38,803 nucleotides of DNA from contig NZ_KK037166.1 of NCBI RefSeq assembly GCF_000568255.1, positions 6,042,580 to 6,081,382 on the forward strand, written 5' to 3'. Under the pieces are notes generated by a model. It was not told the origin of the DNA and did no database searches. It saw only the letters and a list, made by a program, of their open reading frames with translations. The position numbers were made by a program, and so were the translations under genes. Position 1 is the first letter of the stretch, and each line of letters starts with the position of its first letter. This document shows, in pieces, positions 26,783 through 34,364 of this stretch. The stretch comes from Kutzneria sp. 744 (lineage in GTDB: Bacteria; Actinomycetota; Actinomycetes; Mycobacteriales; Pseudonocardiaceae).

Positions 26783-27619
26783 TTAGTTGCTGCGGAGCAC
26801 GCCGAGCAGCCGGGTCACCTCGGCGGCGACGGCGGCCCGACCGGGGGCGAGGTACTTGCGGGTGTCCACGACCTGCGGATTGTCGGCCAGATAGGCCCGA
26901 ACGGCGGCGGTGAACGCGGTGTTCAGATGGGTGGCGATATTGATCTTCGTCATCCCCGCGCCGACCGCACGGGTGAGGTCGGCGTCGGCGACACCCGAGG
27001 AACCGTGCAGCACGAGCGGCACGCCGACCTTGTCCCGCAGCAGCCCGATCAGCTCGAAGTCCAGGACGGCGTCCCGGGTCAGCATCGCGTGCGAGCTGCC
27101 GACGGCGACGGCCAGCGCATCGACCCCGGTCGCCTCGACGAACTCGCGGGCCTGGTCCGGATCGGTGCGGGCGCCGGGCGCGTGCACGCCGTCCTTGCCG
27201 CCGACCTCGCCGAGCTCCGCCTCCACGTGCACGCCCGCGGCGTGGCAGCGCCGGACCACCTCGGCGGTCGTGCGCACGTTCTCCGCGTAGTCCAGTTTGG
27301 ACGCGTCGAACATGACGCTGGTGAAGCCCAACGCCACCGCCTCGTCCACCAGGTCCGCGCTCTCCGCGTGGTCGAGGTGCACGGCCACGCGGGTCGACGA
27401 CTGCCGGGCCACGGCCAGCGTCGCCAGCCCGATCGGGGCCAGCGAACCGTGATAGCGCACGGCGTTCTCGCTGATCTGCACCACGACCGGCGCCCCGGCC
27501 GCCTCCGCCCCGGCGACCAGCGCCTCGGCGTGCTCCAGCTGGATCACGTTGAACGCGCCGACACCCCGGCCCGCGAGGGCGGCGGCATCGACGATCTCGC
27601 CGGTCGGCGTCAGCGTCAC
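26783..27619 (-). CDS. Class II aldolase, GatY/KbaY type (tagatose/fructose bisphosphate)
   Basis: A 278-residue zinc aldolase. Family blocks in order: GAFNVIQLEHAEALVAGAE, VAVHLDHAES (first metal His/Asp), GFTSVMFDASKLDYAENV, VEAELGEVGGKDG, VDALAVAVGSSHAML (metal His), VLHGSSGVADADLTRAVGAGMTKINIATHLN (metal His and phosphate loop). GTG 27619 overlaps the nagA stop by 4 bp. As the last step of the amino-sugar operon it would split tagatose-1,6-bisphosphate (or a related ketose bisphosphate) into glyceraldehyde-3-phosphate and dihydroxyacetone phosphate. It is clearly distinct from the longer housekeeping Fba at 37726. Confidence 0.9.
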   Translation of the reverse strand: MTLTPTGEIVDAAALAGRGVGAFNVIQLEHAEALVAGAEAAGAPVVVQISENAVRYHGSLAPIGLATLAVARQSSTRVAVHLDHAESADLVDEAVALGFTSVMFDASKLDYAENVRTTAEVVRRCHAAGVHVEAELGEVGGKDGVHAPGARTDPDQAREFVEATGVDALAVAVGSSHAMLTRDAVLDFELIGLLRDKVGVPLVLHGSSGVADADLTRAVGAGMTKINIATHLNTAFTAAVRAYLADNPQVVDTRKYLAPGRAAVAAEVTRLLGVLRSN

Positions 27620-28743
27620 GAACGGTCCTCCCGTGAACCCCCGCGGTACACGTCCTGCACCCGCAATTCGTTGTCCAGCACGACAAAATCGGCCCGCAAC
27701 CCGACGGCGACGGCGCCCACGTTGTCGGCGAGACCCAGCAGCTGCGCGGGACGGCCGGCGGTCGCGGCGACGGCCTCGGCCATCGACAACCCGCACTGCT
27801 GCACGAAGTTCCGGAACGCCAGGTCCATGGTCAGGGTGCTGCCGGCCAGCGAGCCGCCGGCCAGGGTCGGCACGCCGTCCTGGACGGTGACCTCCAGCCC
27901 GCCGAGGTCGTAGACGCCGTCGCCCATGCCGGCCGCGGCCATCGCATCCGTGATCAGCAGCGTCCGGGACGGGCCGGCGTGGTGCGCGGCCAGCCGGACG
28001 GCCGTCGGGTGCAGGTGCACGAGGTCGCAGATCAGCTCGACGCTGACCCGCTCGTCGTCCAGCAGCGCGCCGATCGGGCCGGGCTCGCGGTGGTGCAGCG
28101 GCCGCATGCCGTTGAACAGGTGCGTGGCCACCGACGCGCCCGCGTCCACCGCCGGGACGACCTGCGCCTCGGAGGCGTCGGTGTGTCCGATCGCGACGAT
28201 GACCCCGTTGTCCACCAACAGTTTCGTGGCCTCGACCGCGCCCTCCAGCTCCGGCGCGATGGTCACCATCTTGATCGTGTCTTCGCCGGCCGCCAGCAGC
28301 GCGCGCACGGAGTCGAGGTCCGGTGGCCGCAGGACCCGGGGGTCGTGCGCGCCGCAGCGGGCCGCCGACAGGAACGGGCCCTCCAGGTGGATGCCGGCGA
28401 CGTCCCCGCCGCGCACCAGGTCCCCGAGCTCTTCGATCTGCCGGGCCAGCTCCTTGATCGGCCGGGACACCAGGCTGGCGATCGTGGTGGTGGTGCCGTG
28501 CCGGCGGTGCGCCGCGATGGCCAGGCCCGGGTCGTGGCCGGTGAACGCCCGACCGCCGCCGCCGTGGCAGTGCACGTCGACAAAACCCGGCACCAGCCAG
28601 CTGCCGCCGAGGTCGACAGTGGCATCGGCTCGCTTGCCGGCGCCGACGGCGTCGATCCGGCCGTTCGCCACCGACACCCAGCCGGGGTCGAGCACGCCGT
28701 CGGGTGTGAGCACCCGACCGCCGGCAAGCACCAGGTCACCCAC
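27616..28743 (-). CDS. nagA: N-acetylhexosamine-6-phosphate deacetylase (NagA/AgaA)
   Basis: A 375-residue amidohydrolase-superfamily enzyme that removes acetate from GlcNAc-6-P or GalNAc-6-P. Motifs: LVPGFVDVHCHGGGG (metal HxH), VAGIHLEGPFLSAARCGAH (catalytic-site Glu), VIVAIGHTDASEAQ (His), ATHLFNGMRPLHHREPG (His), LLITDAMAAAGMGDG (catalytic Asp). GTG 28743 has a GGAGGG site 5 nt upstream and shares its G with the stop of a tiny upstream ORF (TAGTG), so translation is probably coupled to it. The neighbouring AgaS-like isomerase and GatY-like aldolase favour the galactosamine branch. Confidence 0.92.
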   Translation of the reverse strand: MGDLVLAGGRVLTPDGVLDPGWVSVANGRIDAVGAGKRADATVDLGGSWLVPGFVDVHCHGGGGRAFTGHDPGLAIAAHRRHGTTTTIASLVSRPIKELARQIEELGDLVRGGDVAGIHLEGPFLSAARCGAHDPRVLRPPDLDSVRALLAAGEDTIKMVTIAPELEGAVEATKLLVDNGVIVAIGHTDASEAQVVPAVDAGASVATHLFNGMRPLHHREPGPIGALLDDERVSVELICDLVHLHPTAVRLAAHHAGPSRTLLITDAMAAAGMGDGVYDLGGLEVTVQDGVPTLAGGSLAGSTLTMDLAFRNFVQQCGLSMAEAVAATAGRPAQLLGLADNVGAVAVGLRADFVVLDNELRVQDVYRGGSREDRS

Positions 28744-28850
28744 TAGCCCTCCACGGCAGTGTCCATGCCGCCCGTCCCGGGCGGGGCCGTGGACGCCACG
28801 AGGCCGGCCTCTTCGGCTCGGACGGCCATGCCACTGAAAAGACGTGTCAT
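28743..28850 (-). CDS. Micro-ORF of 35 codons bridging the ROK kinase and nagA
   Basis: On the minus strand an ATG overlaps the ROK stop (ATGA) and the frame runs 35 codons to a TAG that shares a base with the nagA GTG (TAGTG). The peptide begins MTRLFSGMAVRAEEAG and ends MDTAVEG; it has no membrane segment or signal peptide. It fills the otherwise non-coding 103-bp gap exactly and includes the GGAGGG that serves nagA. The double overlap suggests a translated coupling ORF, though random occurrence at this G+C cannot be excluded. No family recognised. Confidence 0.55.
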   Translation of the reverse strand: MTRLFSGMAVRAEEAGLVASTAPPGTGGMDTAVEG

Positions 28851-29794
28851 GTCCGTCCTTCACCTCCAGAGGCCGGCGCGTCCACGGCATCAATAGCCAT
28901 CAGTGCGGCTCCCAGACAGCCTGCCTCATCGCCGAGGGCGGCGAGCAGCAAATCGGGCTGCCGTTGGAACACGATCAGTTCCGCCAGCCGCTTGCGCAAC
29001 GGCTCGATGAGCAGATCACCCGCCAGTGCCAGGCCGCCGCCCAGCACCACGGCCTCCGGCCCGAGCAGCGTGGCGGCGATCAGGATGCCCTTGGCCAGGG
29101 CGTCGACGGCGTCGTGCCAGACGGCGACGGCGTCCGGATCGCCGGCCCGCACCAGGTCGGCCACCACCGAGGCCCGGTCGACCTGCTGGCCGGTGCGGGC
29201 CGAGTAGCGCCGGGCGATCGCCGCCGAGGAGGCCACGGCCTCCACACAGCCGCGCTGCCCGCAGCCGCACGGCTCGCCGTGGCCGACATCGACGTGCCCC
29301 AGCTCGCCGCCGTGGACGTGCAGCCGGCCGCCGATCATCAGCGCGGCGGCGATGCCGGTGCCGATGGGCATGATCACGACGTCGGTCAGGCCGCGGGCGG
29401 CGCCGAGCCGGTGCTCGGCCAGCCCGCCGGCCCGCACGTCGTGGCCGAAGCTCACGGGCAGGCCGGTCCGCTCGGCCAGCAGCAGCCGGAACGGGAAGTC
29501 CCGCCAGCCGAGATTGGCCGAGAAGACGCCGATGCCCTCGGCCTCGTCCACCACGCCCGGCACGACCACGCCCACGGCGTCGACGGGATGGTCGACGGCC
29601 CCGCGCAGCTCGTCCACCAGCTCGACGATCGCGCTGACCACCGCATGCGCGGTGCCCGTGCCGTCCTCACCGCGTGGGGTGACGCGGCGCCTGCTGGTCA
29701 CCACGGTCGCCGCGGTCGGCGTGCCGGATACCAGGGCGGCCTTCATGTCCGTGCCGCCGACGTCGACGGCCACCACGTACCTAGTGCGAGCCAC
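28847..29794 (-). CDS. ROK-family sugar kinase
   Basis: A 315-residue ASKHA-fold kinase that phosphorylates a free hexose or N-acetylhexosamine on O6. ATP motif DVGGTDMKAAL at the N-terminus, catalytic Asp in FGHDVRAGGLAEHRLGAARG, GTGIAAALMIGG, and the ROK zinc signature ELGHVDVGHGEPCGCGQRGCVEAVAS with one His and three Cys. No DNA-binding domain, so it is an enzyme and not a NagC/Mlc-type repressor. Within the operon it most likely makes GalNAc-6-P or GlcNAc-6-P for NagA. GTG 29794 lies 15 bp after the isomerase stop. Confidence 0.92.
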   Translation of the reverse strand: MARTRYVVAVDVGGTDMKAALVSGTPTAATVVTSRRRVTPRGEDGTGTAHAVVSAIVELVDELRGAVDHPVDAVGVVVPGVVDEAEGIGVFSANLGWRDFPFRLLLAERTGLPVSFGHDVRAGGLAEHRLGAARGLTDVVIMPIGTGIAAALMIGGRLHVHGGELGHVDVGHGEPCGCGQRGCVEAVASSAAIARRYSARTGQQVDRASVVADLVRAGDPDAVAVWHDAVDALAKGILIAATLLGPEAVVLGGGLALAGDLLIEPLRKRLAELIVFQRQPDLLLAALGDEAGCLGAALMAIDAVDAPASGGEGRT

Positions 29795-29809
29795 GAGCGG
29801 AGATAAGCA

Positions 29810-30691
29810 TTATTGGTCTACACCTCGCAAGACAACCGAGCGGGTGAGATGCCGCGGCTGGTCCGGGTCGAGGCCCTGGTCCAGGGCGATCGCCACGGCC
29901 AGTCGCTGAACGGTCACGAGTTCGGCCATCGGGTCGCGGTCGCCGGCGCGGAACCGGCCACCGGTGGCGGCCACCTGCTCGGGCAGCCCCTCGGGGGCGG
30001 TCCCGAACATCCACGCCATCCGGTTGGGGCCGGTGATGCTGATCGGGCCGTGCCGGTACTCCATGGCCGGGTAGGCCTCGGTCCAGGCCCCGGCCGCCTC
30101 GCGCATCTTCAGCCCGGCCTCCAGGGCCAGGCCGTTGGTCCAGCCGCGGCCCAGGAACGTGAACTGCTCGACGTCGAACAGCTCCTCGTCCAGCGGCTCG
30201 ACGACGGCCAGTTCGACGTCGGCGATCGCCCGGCCGAGATCCTCGCCCAGGCTGGCACGCAGCAGGGCCAGCGCGGTCGTGGCGAACCGCGTCTGCACCA
30301 CCGACCGCTCGTCGGCGAAGTCCAGCACCACCAGCTCGTTCGCCTTGTCGACGATGGGCGTGTCCGGATCGCCGATCAGCGCAAGGGTCGGCGTCTGCCC
30401 GCGCAGCCGGTCCAGCGCGTCCAGCACCTCGGTGGTCGTGCCGGAGCGGGTGATGGCCACGACCCGGTCGTAGCGCCGCGAGAACGGGAACTCGGAGGCG
30501 GCGAAGGCGTCGGTCTCCCCCTGGCCGGCGGCCTCCCGTAGCTGGGCGTAGGACTGGGCGACGAACCACGACGTGCCGCACCCGATCACCGCGACGCGCT
30601 CGCCCGGCGCTGGCAGACTGTCGGGCGCCAGCGTGACGGCCCGCCGCCAGCAGTCCGGCTGCGAGATGATCTCGGTCTCGACGAAGTGCAC
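29810..30691 (-). CDS. agaS: SIS-domain aminosugar isomerase/deaminase (AgaS-like)
   Basis: A 293-residue protein with two sugar-isomerase domains: RVAVIGCGTSWFVAQSYAQLREAAGQ and AITRSGTTTEVLDALDRLR in the first, FLGRGWTNGLALEAGLKMREAAGAWTEAYPAMEYRHGPISI in the second, the latter being the GlmS/AgaS-type catalytic block. It would convert galactosamine-6-P to tagatose-6-P plus ammonia, or glucosamine-6-P to fructose-6-P. GTG 30691 is chosen for its GAGGGGG site 4-5 nt upstream and start VHFVETEIISQPDCW; ATG 30712 is an alternative. First gene of the operon, divergent from DeoR. Confidence 0.85.
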   Translation of the reverse strand: MHFVETEIISQPDCWRRAVTLAPDSLPAPGERVAVIGCGTSWFVAQSYAQLREAAGQGETDAFAASEFPFSRRYDRVVAITRSGTTTEVLDALDRLRGQTPTLALIGDPDTPIVDKANELVVLDFADERSVVQTRFATTALALLRASLGEDLGRAIADVELAVVEPLDEELFDVEQFTFLGRGWTNGLALEAGLKMREAAGAWTEAYPAMEYRHGPISITGPNRMAWMFGTAPEGLPEQVAATGGRFRAGDRDPMAELVTVQRLAVAIALDQGLDPDQPRHLTRSVVLRGVDQ

Positions 30692-30712
30692 AGTGCCCCC
30701 TCGACTGCTCAT

Positions 30713-30767
30713 AGCTGTCCGAAACACAGGGTACTCGTGCACAAACACGCAATGAAGGGGTCTGTGG
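30713..30767. promoter_or_regulatory. Divergent promoter region of the amino-sugar operon and deoR
   Basis: A short intergenic gap with two direct AAACAC-containing repeats (CGAAACACAGG and ACAAACACGC) about 20 bp apart, a plausible binding array for the DeoR repressor. AAGGGG sits before the DeoR ATG. Confidence 0.45.
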
Positions 30768-31532
30768 ATGAATCGGTACGAGCGGCTCACCGCCCTGCTG
30801 GAGCTGCTCGCCGAGCGGGGCCGGGTGGAGGTCGACGACATCGCCGAGGAGCTCCAGGTCTCCGCCGCGACCATCCGCCGCGACCTCGACCACCTCGCCG
30901 AGCAGCAGCTGCTCACCCGCACCCGCGGCGGTGCGGTCGCCCACGCCGTGTCCTACGACCTGCCGCTGCGCTACAAGACCGCCCGGCACGCCGACGCCAA
31001 GCTGCGCATCGCCCGCGCCGCGGCCGCGCTCGTGGAGAAGGGGGCGGTGGTCGGGCTGAACGGCGGCACCACCGCGACCGAGGTGGCGCGGGCCCTGGCC
31101 GCCCGGTCCGAGCTGGACCTGACCATCGTCACCAACGCGCTGAACATCGCCAACGAGCTGACCGTCCGGCAGCAGATCAAGCTGGTCGTCACCGGCGGCG
31201 TGGTGCGGCCGCAGTCCTACGAGCTGATCGGGCCGCTGGCCCGGCTCATCCCCGACGAGCTGACGCTGGACGTGATCTTCCTCGGCGTCGACCACGTGGA
31301 CCCCAAGCTCGGCGCGTCGGCCCGCAACGAGGGCGAGGCCGCCATCAACCGGCTGTTGGCCGAGCGGTCCGGGCGTGTCGTGGTGGTGGCCGACTCGTCC
31401 AAGCTGGGCGGCTCGGCCTTCGTGCGGATCTGCCCCATCGAGCAGGTCGACGGCCTGATCACCGACACCGAAGCCGACGATGCCGTGGTCGCGCAGTTCC
31501 GCGACCACGGCATCGACGTGCAGTTGGTCTAG
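30768..31532 (+). CDS. DeoR-family repressor (AgaR/GlcR-like)
   Basis: A 254-residue regulator. N-terminal winged helix RYERLTALLELLAERGRVEVDDIAEELQVSAATIRRDLDHLAEQQLLTRTRGGAV is the textbook DeoR signature; the C-terminal DeoRC sensor domain (VVGLNGGTTATEVARAL, LTIVTNALNIANEL, VVTGGVVRPQSYELIGPLA, DVIFLGVDHVDPKLGAS, VVVADSSKLG) binds a sugar phosphate. It faces the amino-sugar operon across 76 bp, so it probably represses agaS-ROK-nagA-aldolase until a phosphorylated amino sugar or tagatose phosphate accumulates. An IS element lies 23 bp after its stop. Confidence 0.93.
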   Translation: MNRYERLTALLELLAERGRVEVDDIAEELQVSAATIRRDLDHLAEQQLLTRTRGGAVAHAVSYDLPLRYKTARHADAKLRIARAAAALVEKGAVVGLNGGTTATEVARALAARSELDLTIVTNALNIANELTVRQQIKLVVTGGVVRPQSYELIGPLARLIPDELTLDVIFLGVDHVDPKLGASARNEGEAAINRLLAERSGRVVVVADSSKLGGSAFVRICPIEQVDGLITDTEADDAVVAQFRDHGIDVQLV

Positions 31533-31571
31533 CAGTTGGTCCAGCTCGGGGTCTAGGGCCTGTTTCAGATG

Positions 31572-32012
31572 TCAGAGCCACTCGTTGATCGCCGCGATAA
31601 CGACCGTGGCCTCATACCGGACAGCGAGCTTGTCGTACCGAGTGGCCACGGCCCGGTTCCGCTTGAGTCGGTTGATGCCGCACTCCACAGCATGCCGCCG
31701 CTTGTAGATCTCCTTGTCGAACGCCGGCCGACGACCACCACGCGCACCACGGTTCTTGCGATGGAGGATCTGGTCCGCCTTCTCCGGAATCGTGCACCGA
31801 ACACCCCGCCGCCGCAGGTAGCAGCGATTGGCGCGGGAGCCGTACGCCTTGTCCCCCAAGACCCGATCCGGGCGCGTCCGCGCCCGCCCCCGACCCAGAC
31901 GGGGCACCCTGATTCGCTCCAACACCGTCTGGAACTGCGGCGAGTCACCCCGCTGCCCGGCCGTGACCACGACCGACAACGGCTTCAGCCCCTGCTCGGT
32001 CGCCAGGTGCAC
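31572..32012 (-). CDS. IS5-family transposase, OrfB (catalytic C-terminal part)
   Basis: Continues the transposase after the frameshift: [26 protein letters not shown], the second catalytic Asp in [13 protein letters not shown], and the Glu in [33 protein letters not shown], completing the DDE triad. Similarity extends upstream of the first ATG (LTTKVH), so translation is expected by frameshifting from OrfA and not independently. Confidence 0.88.
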   Translation of the reverse strand: MHLATEQGLKPLSVVVTAGQRGDSPQFQTVLERIRVPRLGRGRARTRPDRVLGDKAYGSRANRCYLRRRGVRCTIPEKADQILHRKNRGARGGRRPAFDKEIYKRRHAVECGINRLKRNRAVATRYDKLAVRYEATVVIAAINEWL

Positions 32013-32020
32013 CTTCGTGG

Positions 32021-32446
32021 TCAGCCCGCCCCGGGACCGGCCGATCCCATGGTCATCCGGCTCGGTGTCGACTCCACCCGGAGATTCACGCTGGTCAGCC
32101 CCTTTTTACGCGCGCCAGCGGCATGCTGGTGCGCGCGAGCCACAGTGGAGTCGACGCTCACATCCCAGGTGATCAGCCCGGCCGCGTCAGCCTCGGCCTG
32201 CAACCGGGTCAGGATCTGTTTCCAAGTCCCGTCGCGCTGCCAGCGTCGGAACAGGCCATACACGGTCTGCCACGGCCCGTACCGGTCCGGCAGGTCTCGC
32301 CACTGCACACCCGTCCGCACCCGGAACCGGATCCCGTTGATGAGTTGCCGTTTCGGGTGTTTGGGCGGGCGTCCAGACTTCTTGCCCTTGGGTAGCAAGG
32401 GTTCCAGCTTTGCCCACTGCTCGTTCGTCAGATCACCACGACCCAC
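32021..32446 (-). CDS. IS5-family transposase, OrfA
   Basis: A 141-codon frame with the N-terminal part of the transposase: [71 protein letters not shown] is the DUF4096-type domain, followed by the first catalytic Asp in [23 protein letters not shown]. The last 15-20 residues are out of the family frame ([16 protein letters not shown]); the proper continuation [21 protein letters not shown] is in the other frame. A ribosomal frameshift around 32050-32080 would fuse the two, the usual strategy in this group. Confidence 0.88.
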   Translation of the reverse strand: MGRGDLTNEQWAKLEPLLPKGKKSGRPPKHPKRQLINGIRFRVRTGVQWRDLPDRYGPWQTVYGLFRRWQRDGTWKQILTRLQAEADAAGLITWDVSVDSTVARAHQHAAGARKKGLTSVNLRVESTPSRMTMGSAGPGAG

Positions 32447-32488
32447 CCGAAGATCATCTCAAACCGAGATCAACTTCTGAAACAGGCC

Positions 32489-33046
32489 CTAGTTGGCCAT
32501 CGCCTTCTGCAGGGCGTCCAGCGCGCGGCTGGCCGTGGACTTCACGGTGCCCTTGGAGATGCCGGTGGCGTCGGCGATCTCGGCCTCGGACAGGTCCCCG
32601 TAGTAGCGCAGCACGAGCACCTCACGCTGGCGCGGCGGCAGCTTGGACAGGGCGTTGACCACGGCCTGGTGCTCGGCCGTCAGCATCGCCAGGCTCTCCG
32701 CCGAGCGGGCGTTGGCGGTGTGCGGCGGGGTGTAGTCGCGGGCGGTCTTGCGGCGGCGCAGCACCGACCGGCTGCCGTTGACCACCGCGGTCCGCAGGTA
32801 GCCGACCGCCGCCTGGGCGTCCCGCAGGCCGCCCCAGTTGCGGTGCAGGCCGGTGAAGGCCTCCTGCACCACGTCCTCGGCCGTCGCCGGCTCGTCCACC
32901 AGCAGGATCGCCAACCGGACCAACCGCATCCGGTGCTGGCGGTAGAGGTCCTCCAAGGTCAGCGGGGCAGCCGTGGAAGGTTCCGGGCCGTCCACCGCCC
33001 GGAGGCTGGAGAGGGTCCGCTCAACGCTGTTCGGCTGCACGTCCAC
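32489..33046 (-). CDS. ECF RNA polymerase sigma factor (SigE-like)
   Basis: A 185-residue group-4 sigma factor from GTG 33046; ATG 33073 would add nine residues but leaves only 36 bp for two divergent promoters. Region 2 is LEDLYRQHRMRLVRLAILLVDEPATAEDVVQEAFTGLHRNW; region 4 is ALSKLPPRQREVLVLRYYGDLSEAEIADATGISKGTVKSTASRALDAL, with the -35 recognition helix. No anti-sigma factor gene is adjacent. The last base of its TAG stop is contributed by the IS; the pre-insertion site would have given the same stop, so the protein is unchanged. A YciI-like gene diverges from it. Confidence 0.9.
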   Translation of the reverse strand: MDVQPNSVERTLSSLRAVDGPEPSTAAPLTLEDLYRQHRMRLVRLAILLVDEPATAEDVVQEAFTGLHRNWGGLRDAQAAVGYLRTAVVNGSRSVLRRRKTARDYTPPHTANARSAESLAMLTAEHQAVVNALSKLPPRQREVLVLRYYGDLSEAEIADATGISKGTVKSTASRALDALQKAMAN

Positions 33047-33109
33047 GGCGGCGAGAATACCCAACCGGTGCATTAGTTTGATTGGCGAATGCTCACAAGG
33101 GAGGTAACG

Positions 33110-33391
33110 GTGCCCAAGTACGCCGTCGAGTACAGCTACATCGAGGACGTGCCCCGCCGGCACGCCGTCCGGCCGGAGCACCGCGACTACCTGCGCGCAC
33201 TGGCCGAGCAGGGCAAGGTGCTGGCCGCCGGGGCGTGGACGGCGGACGACGGCGGGCTGCTGGTCTTCGAGGTCGACGACGAGGCCGAGATGCAGAAGGT
33301 GCTCGACAACGACCCGTACAAGGCGGCCGAGGTCATCGCCTCGACCAAGGTGACCGCCTGGACCCCGGTCCTGGGCGTCTGGCTGGACTGA
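33110..33391 (+). CDS. YciI-like (YCII-domain) protein
   Basis: A 93-residue ferredoxin-like-fold protein: YAVEYSYIEDVPRRHAVRPEHRDYLRALAEQGKVLAAGAW with the conserved His/Asp pair, GLLVFEVDDEAEMQKVLDNDPYKAAEV, and WTPVLGVW, all typical of the YCII family. Some members are dehydrochlorinases or dioxygenase-like, most are uncharacterised. GTG 33110 follows AAGGGAGG by 5 nt. It diverges from the ECF sigma gene and converges on an SDR gene with only 3 bp between stops. Confidence 0.9.
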   Translation: MPKYAVEYSYIEDVPRRHAVRPEHRDYLRALAEQGKVLAAGAWTADDGGLLVFEVDDEAEMQKVLDNDPYKAAEVIASTKVTAWTPVLGVWLD

Positions 33392-33394
33392 GTT

Positions 33395-34288
33395 TTACCG
33401 GGCGCGCCGGCTCTCGAAACCGGCGGCGCCGCCCGGGCCGACCGGCCGCGAGGCTTCCGCGCCACGGACCTTGATGTCCTCCAGCGCGGCCTGGTCGGCG
33501 TCCTTCGCGCCCATCGCCGAGATCGGCAGCGACAGCTGGTTGACGATGCCGCGGAACAGCTTGAGGCCGCCGACCCAGCCCGGCACGTGGATGGCCTTGG
33601 CCCGGCGGTTGATGCCCGCGACCACGGCCTTGCCCACGTCGGACACCTGGTAAGTGCGGCCCAGCGGGCCGGGCAGGCGGCTGCGCATCTTGCCGAACAC
33701 GGGGTGCTGGTCGGCGCTGGTGACCATGTCGGTGGCGATCCAGGAGAAGTACGCGGTGCCCACATCCACGCCGAGATGGCGGACCTCGGCCCGCAGGCTG
33801 TCGGAGAAGGCGTCGACGCCGGCCTTGCTGGCTGCGTAGGCGGCCATGCCGGGGGCGTGTGAGATGGCGGCCAGCGAGGACACCACCAGGCAGTAACCGC
33901 GGCTGGCGATCAGGTGGGGCAGGCAGACGCGCACGGTCCGCCACACCCCGAGCAGGTTGATCTCGATGGTCCGCTCGAACGCCGCCGGGTCGATGGAGCG
34001 GACGAAGCCGGTGGGCGCGATGCCGGCGTTGGCCATCACCACGTCGATCCGCCCGTAGCGCTCCATCACGCCGCCGACCGCGGTTTCCAGGGCTTCCCAG
34101 TCGGTGACGTCGGCCTCCCAGGCGCCGGCGTCCGGGCCGCACTCCTCGGCCGTCGCCGCCAGCAGCTCCTTTTCCAGCCCGACCAGGGCGACCTTGGCCC
34201 CGAGCGCCGCCAGGCGGCGCGCCGTCTCGGCCCCGATGCCCCGGGCCGCGCCGGTGATCAGCACAACCTTGCCGGCCATGGTGTTCAT
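33395..34288 (-). CDS. SDR oxidoreductase with C-terminal extension
   Basis: A 297-residue classical SDR: VVLITGAARGIGAETARRLAALGAKVAL, DVVMANAGIAPTG, VVSSLAAISHAPGMAAYAASKAGVDAF (catalytic Ser, Tyr, Lys), and a long C-terminal tail (GGLKLFRGIVNQLSLPISAMGAKDADQA...) that resembles mycobacterial SDRs linked to lipid metabolism. GAGGAGG lies 11 nt before ATG 34288; in-frame GTG 34294 has better spacing and is a real alternative. Promoter region carries a possible TetR-type motif. Confidence 0.9.
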   Translation of the reverse strand: MNTMAGKVVLITGAARGIGAETARRLAALGAKVALVGLEKELLAATAEECGPDAGAWEADVTDWEALETAVGGVMERYGRIDVVMANAGIAPTGFVRSIDPAAFERTIEINLLGVWRTVRVCLPHLIASRGYCLVVSSLAAISHAPGMAAYAASKAGVDAFSDSLRAEVRHLGVDVGTAYFSWIATDMVTSADQHPVFGKMRSRLPGPLGRTYQVSDVGKAVVAGINRRAKAIHVPGWVGGLKLFRGIVNQLSLPISAMGAKDADQAALEDIKVRGAEASRPVGPGGAAGFESRRAR

Positions 34289-34338
34289 GCCCACACGCGC
34301 CTCCTCGCCGACTGCCTCTAGGGGCACCGTAACGCAAC

Positions 34339-34364
34339 CTACCGTCAGTAAGCTACTGGCGAGT
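34339..34364. promoter_or_regulatory. Possible TetR-type operator in front of the SDR
   Basis: Two adjoining related half-palindromic motifs, CTACCGTCAGTAAG (34339-34352) and CTACTGGCGAGT (34353-34364), about 50 bp upstream of the SDR start. They resemble sites seen before actinobacterial lipid-metabolism genes; no cognate regulator is next to it. Confidence 0.35.

Larger units (their letters stand above)
31556..32489 (-). mobile_element. IS5-family insertion sequence (IS427-like group), 934 bp
   Basis: Perfect 14-bp terminal inverted repeats GGGCCTGTTTCAGA, flanked by a TA dinucleotide at each end, consistent with a 2-bp target duplication. It encodes a two-ORF DDE transposase on the minus strand. 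Insertion is between deoR and the sigma-factor gene, exactly at the sigma-factor stop codon, which is regenerated. The repeats and both ORFs look intact, suggesting a recent, possibly active copy. Confidence 0.93.
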
